A stretch of 5,740 bases of DNA from Candidatus Paenalcaligenes intestinipullorum. GTDB taxonomy: Bacteria; Pseudomonadota; Gammaproteobacteria; Burkholderiales; Burkholderiaceae_B. The notes under the pieces are model-generated. The model saw only the letters and a program-made list of their open reading frames with translations. It had not been told where the DNA came from and made no database searches. Positions 1-3,891 of the stretch are shown in pieces; position 1 is the first letter of the stretch, and every line of letters starts with the position of its first letter. Made by a program: the position numbers and the translations under genes. The DNA is taken from contig DWUQ01000166.1 in NCBI GenBank assembly GCA_019120675.1, forward strand, positions 1 to 5,740. The letters are read 5' to 3'.

Positions 1-1
1 T

Positions 2-541
2 AGTCTGATCACCAAGCTAACCTTAGGGGCTAAGGTTTTCACCTTAGTTGTGAGCGTAGCGATAATCTTCTTATGGTGGCTAGCCGCTCGCTGGCTACTG
101 AATTTTGGTCATCATTTGGATTTTTCCGGCTTAGACGCTTTAGGCGAAGAACTGCTGACCTATTTAGAGCGCTACAACCCTTTTTTCTGGTGGGCGGTGG
201 TGCTCATTGGTAGCTGTATTGTGCTGTATGCCTTAAGCCAATTCGTATGGCGGCTGCATACCCAAAGCTTGCAACGTTTTGTACAGGAAGGCGATCTGAC
301 AACCTTAATCAGCCAACTGCACCCCAATAGTATTCAAGTGCTGGATTGGTGTTGGGAAGACCGGCGCAACCCGATCACTGTAGGCGTTTTGCAACGCACC
401 GCCAGTGAACTAAGCAGCGGACGCGTGGCAAAACTAGACTTGGTTACTCGCCAACAAGCGCTCTTACAGCCTAGTCTCACTGCATCCGAGGCAGCCACCG
501 CTGCAGATTCATCCTTGCATTCTGTTGAATTTCGTGTTTAG
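2..541 (+). CDS. Membrane protein of unknown function, 5' end outside window
   Basis: The reading frame is open from base 2 to the TAG at 539-541, giving 179 visible residues. A GTG at 50 could serve as a start, but it falls inside the first hydrophobic helix and has no well-placed ribosome binding site, so the true start is probably upstream of the window. Two membrane segments are visible: about residues 12-33 (a Val/Ile/Trp-rich stretch including IIFLWWLAARWLL) and about 62-82 (WWAVVLIGSCIVLYAL). About 28 residues containing several acidic ones lie between them. A hydrophilic C-terminal domain of roughly 95 residues follows, with the motif WCWEDRRNPITVGVLQRTA, and the tail is Ala/Ser-rich. 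The C-terminal part looks like a small soluble domain anchored to the inner membrane. I do not recognise the family and assign no function. The gene reads towards leuA and ends 99 bases before the leader peptide start. I saw no convincing terminator between them, so read-through into the leu leader is possible. Confidence 0.75.
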   Translation, partial: SLITKLTLGAKVFTLVVSVAIIFLWWLAARWLLNFGHHLDFSGLDALGEELLTYLERYNPFFWWAVVLIGSCIVLYALSQFVWRLHTQSLQRFVQEGDLTTLISQLHPNSIQVLDWCWEDRRNPITVGVLQRTASELSSGRVAKLDLVTRQQALLQPSLTASEAATAADSSLHSVEFRV

Positions 542-640
542 CTTATGGTTATGGATTATTCGTCGCGCATTTCTTCGTATCGCTCTACTCGTTGTGCCGC
601 TCAGGCATACGGCGATGCTGCGCACGTTCAGGTGCTTTCC

Positions 641-709
641 ATGCATCTCGCCTCCTTATCCAACAGCACACTGCTACCCCTACTCCTAGCGCCCGGTTGC
701 CGGGCCTAG
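641..709 (+). CDS. leuL: Leucine-rich leader peptide of the leuA attenuator
   Basis: This is a 22-codon ORF from ATG at 641 to TAG at 707, too short for most gene callers. The peptide reads MHLASLSNSTLLPLLLAPGC followed by RA. Seven of its 22 residues are leucine, and codons 11-16 read Leu-Leu-Pro-Leu-Leu-Leu. Four of the seven leucine codons in the peptide are CTA or TTA, which are usually slowly read. An AGGTG Shine-Dalgarno sequence at 630-634 sits six bases before the ATG. By the established logic of leucine leader peptides in proteobacteria, shortage of charged tRNA-Leu stalls the ribosome on this run and decides which downstream RNA hairpin forms. The peptide itself is unlikely to have another role. 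The same frame is open back to ATGs at 545 and 551, but neither has a ribosome binding site, so 641 is preferred. The symbol is given by function and position, not by sequence similarity. Confidence 0.85.
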   Translation: MHLASLSNSTLLPLLLAPGCRA

Positions 710-751
710 TGTCCTGTGGCAGCTCGGCAGCCATAACCGCCACCCTTTTTT
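686..751 (+). promoter_or_regulatory. Leucine transcription attenuator (pause, antiterminator and terminator hairpins)
   Basis: Three alternative pairings can be read. Pairing 1:2 joins 686-696 to 700-709 (CTAG, bulged C, GCCCGG with CCGGGCCTAG). It overlaps the last Leu codon and the leader stop codon. Pairing 2:3, the antiterminator, joins 696-705 (GTTGCCGGGC) to 722-731 (GCTCGGCAGC) as ten contiguous pairs including two G-U pairs. Pairing 3:4, the terminator, joins 716-720 (GTGGC) to 739-743 (GCCAC), with a possible inner GG/CC at 726-727 and 737-738, and runs into TTTTTT at 746-751. A ribosome stalled on the Leu run would cover segment 1 and leave segment 2 free to pair with 3, so transcription reaches leuA. 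With enough leucine, the ribosome reaches the stop codon and the terminator can form. The terminator's outer stem is short (5 bp), and its exclusion by 2:3 is partly topological, so real termination efficiency is uncertain. Confidence 0.75.
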
Positions 752-754
752 GAA

Positions 755-828
755 CACCGTCACTGGGTTCAAAGCGTGGGCTTTTGGTGACGGTGAAAAG
801 TATTTTCTGCTTTTCCACCTGTTAGGTG
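755..828 (+). promoter_or_regulatory. Overlapping hairpins ending on the leuA ribosome binding site
   Basis: Three mutually overlapping stems lie between the attenuator and leuA. Stem A:B is a perfect 9-bp inverted repeat, CACCGTCAC at 755-763 with GTGACGGTG at 787-795. Its loop contains an inner 5-bp stem (AAAGC 771-775 with GCTTT 780-784). Stem B':C pairs GGTGAAAAG (792-800) with CTTTTCCACC (810-819), nine pairs with one bulged C. Stem C:D pairs CACCT (816-820) with AGGTG (824-828) across a GTT loop. D is the leuA Shine-Dalgarno sequence, seven bases before the ATG. B' shares 792-795 with A:B, and C:D shares 816-819 with B':C. A:B would therefore favour a masked ribosome site, and B':C an open one. 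The pairings are visible in the sequence; the regulatory role is inferred and no ligand or trigger is evident. Confidence 0.45.
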
Positions 829-835
829 CTACTCC

Positions 836-2527
836 ATGATTTCCAATCCAGCTAAAAAATATCTGCCTTTCCGACCCTTTGATCGGGATTTCTCTGAGCG
901 TACGTGGCCCTCTAAGCGCATTACACAGCCACCTATTTGGATGTCGACGGACTTGCGCGATGGCAATCAGGCCTTGATCGAGCCCATGAGTGTGGAGCGC
1001 AAACTGCGCTTTTTCGACATGTTGATCCGCATGGGCTTCAAAGAAATCGAAGTGGGCTTTCCCTCTGCCTCACAAACTGATTTTGACTTTGTACGCAAGC
1101 TCATCGAAGAAAAACGCATCCCCGAGGACGTCACCATCATCTGCTTGACGCAATCGCGCCAAGACCTGATCATCCGTACCGCCGAAGCCATGGCAGGCGC
1201 AAAAACCGCCATCATTCACTTGTACAACGCGTGCGCACCCGCCTTTCGCAAAATTGTTTTCCGTATGGAAAAGCCCGAGATCAAAGAAATTGCTCTCAAA
1301 GGCACACGCTGGGTCAAGGAAGCTATCCAAGCTTACCCTGACACTCAATGGCGTTATCAGTATTCGCCCGAAGTTTTCAGCACCACCGAGCCGGAATTTG
1401 CGTTAGAAGTGTGCGATGCTGTGACGGCCGAATGGGGCGCAACGCCAGATAATCCCATTATTCTGAACCTGCCCGCTACAGTTGAAGCCACCACCCCTAA
1501 TTTATATGCCGACCAAATCGAATGGATGCATACCCATTTGGCGAATCGTGAAAGCATTATCTTAAGCTTGCACCCACACAACGATCGTGGCACAGCCGTA
1601 GCGGCCGCCGAGCTGGGCGTGATGGCCGGTGCAGACCGTATCGAAGGCTGCTTGTTTGGTAGTGGCGAGCGCACCGGCAACGTCTGCTTGGTGACCTTAG
1701 CGTTGAACTTGTACACCCAAGGCGTGCACCCAGGTTTGAACTTGTCCGACATCGACGAAATCCGTCGCACCGCCGAAGACTGCAACCAATTGCCCGTACA
1801 CCCACGCCACCCTTATGCTGGGGATTTGGTCTTTACAGCGTTCTCTGGTTCACACCAAGACGCTATCAAAAAGGGCTTTGCCGTCCAACAAGACGACCAG
1901 CCTTGGGAAGTCCCTTACTTACCGATCGACCCTGCCGATTTGGGCCGCAGCTACGACGCTATCATTCGTGTCAACAGTCAATCTGGCAAGGGCGGGATTG
2001 CTTATTTGCTGGAGCAAGATCACGGCTTAAGTCTGCCTCGTCGCCTGCAAATCGAATTCAGCCGCGCCATTCAACGCGTATCCGAAGACACCGGCAAAGA
2101 AGTCACCCCCGACATGGTGCACGACATCTTTACCAGTGAATATTTGGCCACTAATGGCCCATGGAAGCTGATCACTCATACCGTCACCAGCCACCCCAAA
2201 GAAGAAGGGGCCGACAGCCAACGCTTTGATATTCAGTTGACGGTCACCATCGATGGTCAAGAGCGTCACTTCCAAGGCAGTGGCGAAGGCGCTTTGGCGG
2301 CCTTTATTGATGCCATTGGGGTACCACTGCGCATCATGGACTACAGCGAACACGCCATCGGCACTGGCACCAACACCCAAGCCGCCACCTATGTGGAAAC
2401 CCGCATCAACGATGAAGCGGCCGGCTTTGGTGTGGGCATTCACCAAGACATTTTGACCTCATCGTTTAAAGCGATTTTAAGTGCGATCAACCGCTACGAG
2501 TTAGCTCAGCGCGCCCAAAAGGCTTAA
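836..2527 (+). CDS. leuA: 2-isopropylmalate synthase, long form
   Basis: LeuA condenses acetyl-CoA with 2-oxoisovalerate to give 2-isopropylmalate, the first committed step of leucine synthesis, in the cytoplasm. The 563 residues match the long (LeuA2-type) class, which runs to about 550-600 residues. The N-terminus has the typical RTWPSK (22-27) and DLRDGNQAL (39-47), with the catalytic Arg41 and metal-binding Asp42. The TIM-barrel catalytic domain continues with EVGFPSAS (72-79), the metal ligands in HPHND (246-250), and GSGERTGN (275-282). SGKGG (383-387) lies in the linker. The C-terminal region from about 440, with GSGEGALAAF (481-490) and GTGTNTQAATYVE (509-521), fits the regulatory domain that binds leucine for feedback inhibition. 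The ATG at 836 is supported by AGGTG at 824-828. Transcription is expected to be controlled by the upstream leader peptide and attenuator. A terminator follows 89 bases after the stop, so the gene appears monocistronic here, without leuB, leuC or leuD beside it. Confidence 0.97.
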   Translation: MISNPAKKYLPFRPFDRDFSERTWPSKRITQPPIWMSTDLRDGNQALIEPMSVERKLRFFDMLIRMGFKEIEVGFPSASQTDFDFVRKLIEEKRIPEDVTIICLTQSRQDLIIRTAEAMAGAKTAIIHLYNACAPAFRKIVFRMEKPEIKEIALKGTRWVKEAIQAYPDTQWRYQYSPEVFSTTEPEFALEVCDAVTAEWGATPDNPIILNLPATVEATTPNLYADQIEWMHTHLANRESIILSLHPHNDRGTAVAAAELGVMAGADRIEGCLFGSGERTGNVCLVTLALNLYTQGVHPGLNLSDIDEIRRTAEDCNQLPVHPRHPYAGDLVFTAFSGSHQDAIKKGFAVQQDDQPWEVPYLPIDPADLGRSYDAIIRVNSQSGKGGIAYLLEQDHGLSLPRRLQIEFSRAIQRVSEDTGKEVTPDMVHDIFTSEYLATNGPWKLITHTVTSHPKEEGADSQRFDIQLTVTIDGQERHFQGSGEGALAAFIDAIGVPLRIMDYSEHAIGTGTNTQAATYVETRINDEAAGFGVGIHQDILTSSFKAILSAINRYELAQRAQKA

Positions 2528-2585
2528 AGCTGTCGCACTGGTAACGGTTCTGGTGATCCCAAATCTCGTGCCACCCCATTATTGA

Positions 2586-2606
2586 CTCAGCAGCGATCCT
2601 GCTGAG
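2586..2606 (+). repeat. Perfect 8-bp hairpin in the leuA 3' region
   Basis: CTCAGCAG (2586-2593) and CTGCTGAG (2599-2606) form a perfect 8-bp stem around the loop CGATC. No T tract follows, so it is not a terminator by itself. It lies ten bases before the terminator stem and would be the penultimate structure of the leuA mRNA. It could protect the 3' end from exonucleases. That role is inferred. Confidence 0.5.
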
Positions 2607-2615
2607 GATAGATTG

Positions 2616-2640
2616 AAAACGCCCCTGATCGGGGCGTTTT
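2616..2640. terminator. Bidirectional intrinsic terminator between leuA and csaA
   Basis: AAAACGCCCC (2616-2625) pairs perfectly with GGGGCGTTTT (2631-2640) around the five-base loop TGATC. The core is a GC-rich 6-bp stem flanked by A4 and T4, so it has a U-tract in both directions. It fits the ends of leuA on the plus strand and of the csaA-like gene on the minus strand, which converge on it. Confidence 0.93.
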
Positions 2641-2662
2641 CTATTTGTTCGTCACGACAGCA

Positions 2663-3001
2663 CTAAAACAGCTTCACTCCCAACGGAACAGGCTTCTCCG
2701 GCACACACAATGCCACTTGGCCTTGTTCATCAGGAAAGCCCGTCACCAGACACTCTGACATAAAAGAGCCGATTTGTTTTGGTGGGAAGTTAAGCACAGC
2801 GACCACTTGTTTGCCCACCAACTCCTCGGCGGTGTACAACTCGGTCAGTTGGGCACTGGATTTACGCTGTCCGATTTCAGGGCCAAAATCCACGATTAGC
2901 TTGTAGGCGGGTTTACGGGCTTCGGGGAAGGGCTCGGCCTGAATAATCCGACCTACACGTAATTCGACTTTTTCAAAATCATCCCATGAAATTGGGGTCA
3001 T
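2663..3001 (-). CDS. csaA: CsaA-like tRNA-binding protein
   Basis: This 112-residue protein is a single tRNA-binding (EMAP/Trbp111-type) OB-fold domain of the CsaA family, at the usual length of about 110. Family landmarks are FEKVELRVGRI near residues 9-19, EPFPEARKPAYKLIVDFG (23-40), the SSAQ motif (48-51), and NFPPKQIGSF with SECLVTG (71-88). CsaA proteins are cytoplasmic homodimers that bind tRNA. The Bacillus member has also been described as having chaperone or protein-export-related activity, so the physiological role is not settled. The ATG at 2999-3001 is preceded on the minus strand by AGGA within acAGGAAAACAG, at normal spacing. The gene ends 22 bases from the shared terminator. 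It follows the toxin-antitoxin pair on the same strand with a gap of about 100 bases. A TAGAAT at 3064-3069 (minus strand) may be its -10 element, but I saw no good -35. Confidence 0.92.
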   Translation of the reverse strand: MTPISWDDFEKVELRVGRIIQAEPFPEARKPAYKLIVDFGPEIGQRKSSAQLTELYTAEELVGKQVVAVLNFPPKQIGSFMSECLVTGFPDEQGQVALCVPEKPVPLGVKLF

Positions 3002-3022
3002 CTGTTTTCCTGTATGTTAGAT

Positions 3023-3053
3023 ACTACTCAACCGTTGCGGCAGTAGTTTTTTT
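3023..3053 (+). terminator. Weak terminator-like hairpin with T7 tract
   Basis: ACTACT (3023-3028) pairs with AGTAGT (3042-3047), and an inner CCG/CGG (3032-3034 with 3038-3040) can pair across TTG. Seven T residues run from 3047. The structure can act as a terminator only for plus-strand transcription, yet no plus-strand gene ends nearby. It lies in the upstream region of the minus-strand csaA-like gene. It may block antisense transcription or be accidental. Confidence 0.3.
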
Positions 3054-3103
3054 CTTGTTCTTTATTCTAACTGCTTACCCTCACTTCCGCATAAAGCTTC
3101 TGT

Positions 3104-3373
3104 TTATCGATAGATTTCGCGACGATTACCGATTCGAACCACTAAAATGCACAACTCACCGTCTTCGATGCGGCTAATAATCCGATAATCTCCTACTCGG
3201 TATTTCCAAAATACCCCTAACTCACTACCTTTCAAATCCTCACCAATACTACGTGGATTCTCCAGTGTGGCCACTCGTTCACGCAAAAACGTAGTAATCC
3301 GTTTGGCAACAGGCTTATCTAGCTTTGATAGAGCTTTTTTCGCCCAATCATCGATTTTAATTGTCCAAACCAA
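3104..3373 (-). CDS. relE: RelE/ParE-superfamily toxin (putative mRNA interferase)
   Basis: This is the toxin of a type II toxin-antitoxin pair. RelE-type toxins fold as small microbial RNases that cut mRNA in the ribosomal A site and are held inactive by their antitoxin. From the chosen TTG start (3373) the protein has 89 residues, normal for the family. It begins MVWTIKID, has the helical hairpin LSKLDKPVAKRI (15-26), then the beta core with LKGSELGVFWKYRVGDYRII (47-66). It ends in VVRIGNRREIYR (78-89), which carries the C-terminal Arg and Tyr expected of active members. The TTG has a strong Shine-Dalgarno sequence (GGTGGAG, seven bases away), and family members usually start just before WTI. 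An in-frame ATG at 3391 would add six residues (95 in total) but has no ribosome binding site. The toxin start overlaps the end of the antitoxin gene by 17 bases, which suggests translational coupling. RelE rather than ParE activity is likely from the whole sequence but not proven. Confidence 0.9.
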   Translation of the reverse strand: MVWTIKIDDWAKKALSKLDKPVAKRITTFLRERVATLENPRSIGEDLKGSELGVFWKYRVGDYRIISRIEDGELCILVVRIGNRREIYR

Positions 3374-3596
3374 GCGCTTGCTCCACCTCATCTAAAGTAT
3401 GTAAGCGACTTTTTCCTGATCGAATATCAATCAAGGCTTGCTCAGCTAGGTACAGGTCTTCTAAGTCCTCTAAGTGCTGTTTGATCGCTTCTTGCATGTA
3501 AAACGTGCGGCTACGCCCAGTATTCTGGGCAAGTAACTGCAGGCGCTCTACCAGCTCAGTCGGTAAGCGTAAAGAAACACTAGTTAAGGTACTCAT
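3357..3596 (-). CDS. relB: RelB/DinJ-like ribbon-helix-helix antitoxin
   Basis: This 79-residue antitoxin precedes its toxin in the same operon, the usual type II order. The N-terminal half has a ribbon-helix-helix pattern: a basic/hydrophobic strand SVSLRLP (6-12), a helix TELVERLQLLAQNTG (13-27), then RSRTFYMQEAI (28-38). This part should bind DNA as a dimer and repress the operon. The C-terminal half is acidic and helical (HLEDLEDLYLAEQALIDI from 41), then GKSRLHTLDEVEQALGLD, the segment expected to wrap the toxin and mask its active site. The ATG at 3594-3596 has AGAGG six bases upstream on the minus strand. A near-consensus promoter and a candidate operator lie just upstream. As in related modules, the antitoxin would be the unstable partner and the antitoxin-toxin complex the repressor. 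That regulation is family knowledge and was not seen directly. Confidence 0.9.
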   Translation of the reverse strand: MSTLTSVSLRLPTELVERLQLLAQNTGRSRTFYMQEAIKQHLEDLEDLYLAEQALIDIRSGKSRLHTLDEVEQALGLDN

Positions 3597-3621
3597 AATA
3601 GGCCTCTTAGATTAGAGAAAT

Positions 3622-3641
3622 ACTTGTATTACATTATAAGT
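3622..3641. promoter_or_regulatory. Candidate operator of the toxin-antitoxin operon
   Basis: ACTTGTA (3622-3628) and TATAAGT (3635-3641) form an imperfect inverted repeat (six of seven positions) with a six-base spacer. The right arm overlaps the -10 element of the operon promoter. Ribbon-helix-helix antitoxins commonly bind such short inverted repeats over their own promoter. The role is inferred from position. Confidence 0.45.
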
Positions 3642-3661
3642 TATTTTTGGCAATATCCCAA
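3633..3661 (-). promoter_or_regulatory. Sigma-70 promoter of the relB-relE operon
   Basis: On the minus strand, TTGGGA (-35, bases 3656-3661) is followed after exactly 17 bases by a perfect TATAAT (-10, bases 3633-3638). Transcription would start near 3626, about 30 bases before the antitoxin ATG. This is the best-looking promoter in the window. Confidence 0.8.
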
Positions 3662-3762
3662 AAAAACAATTCCTCTGCTTAGGTAATGATGCTACAGACT
3701 CTCTCCTCCACAACAAACCCCCTCAATCGTCTCACACTAATTTTCTTGTAACGCTGCCTTTT

Positions 3763-3771
3763 TGCTATTAT
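3763..3771 (+). promoter_or_regulatory. Extended -10 promoter upstream of nadB
   Basis: TGCTATTAT at 3763-3771 fits an extended -10 element (TG, one base, TATTAT with five of six consensus positions). No good -35 is found at 17 bases (TTCTTG there), which extended -10 promoters tolerate. Transcription would start near 3778 and leave a leader of about 110 bases before nadB. The rest of the gap from 3662 to 3760 shows no other convincing signal. Confidence 0.5.
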
Positions 3772-3804
3772 GCTCAAAAAAATCATAACTAGGATGATGG
3801 CCTT

Positions 3805-3891
3805 ATGTACCGTGCAGGGTGTAACGTAGCTACCTTATTGTTGTTCTTACCTTTTCCCCTTGCCACTCGATCTAGGGCGCAGTCCCTATGA
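3805..3891 (+). CDS. Possible small upstream ORF overlapping the nadB start
   Basis: ATG at 3805 opens 28 codons ending at TGA 3889-3891, so the stop overlaps the nadB ATG as ATGA, a classic translational-coupling arrangement. The peptide begins MYRAGCNVATLLLFLPFPLA and ends TRSRAQSL: a short basic N-terminus, a hydrophobic core and a polar tail, like a small membrane or signal-type peptide. AGGA at 3791-3794 lies ten bases upstream, a usable but long spacing. The nadB start has only AGGG at 3874-3877, also ten bases away, so coupling could help it. I know no family for this peptide, and an ORF of this size can arise by chance. Confidence 0.3.
   Translation: MYRAGCNVATLLLFLPFPLATRSRAQSL

Noticed and set aside
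525..555. TTGAAT at 525-530 with TATGGA at 550-555 as a leuA promoter
   Set aside because: The spacing is 19 bases and both hexamers are weak. A promoter must lie upstream of 641 unless leuA is read from the preceding gene, but this sequence is not good enough to call.
755..800. The 9-bp stem 755-763 with 787-795 as the attenuator terminator
   Set aside because: It is followed by AAAAGTATTTTC with no proper T tract. The hairpin ending at 743 with T6 fits better.
585..818. Minus-strand ORF of 77 codons opposite the leuA leader
   Set aside because: It is antisense to the leader peptide and attenuator, has no recognisable protein features, and is explained by the structured leader sequence.
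1357..1785. Minus-strand ORF of 142 codons inside leuA
   Set aside because: It lies wholly within the strongly supported leuA coding sequence and has a composition typical of an antisense shadow.
2027..2446. Minus-strand ORF of 139 codons inside leuA
   Set aside because: It is entirely antisense to conserved leuA codons, with no ribosome site or neighbour to support it.
2986..3177. Plus-strand ORF of 63 codons across the csaA-toxin gap
   Set aside because: It overlaps the csaA start and the toxin end on the opposite strand, crosses the T7 hairpin and has no ribosome site. Its hydrophobic part comes from the T tract.
3050..3749. Nine-base direct repeat TTTTCTTGT at 3050-3058 and 3741-3749 flanking the toxin-antitoxin region, as an insertion target duplication
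   Set aside because: It is short, T-rich and likely to occur by chance. No transposase or inverted ends accompany it.
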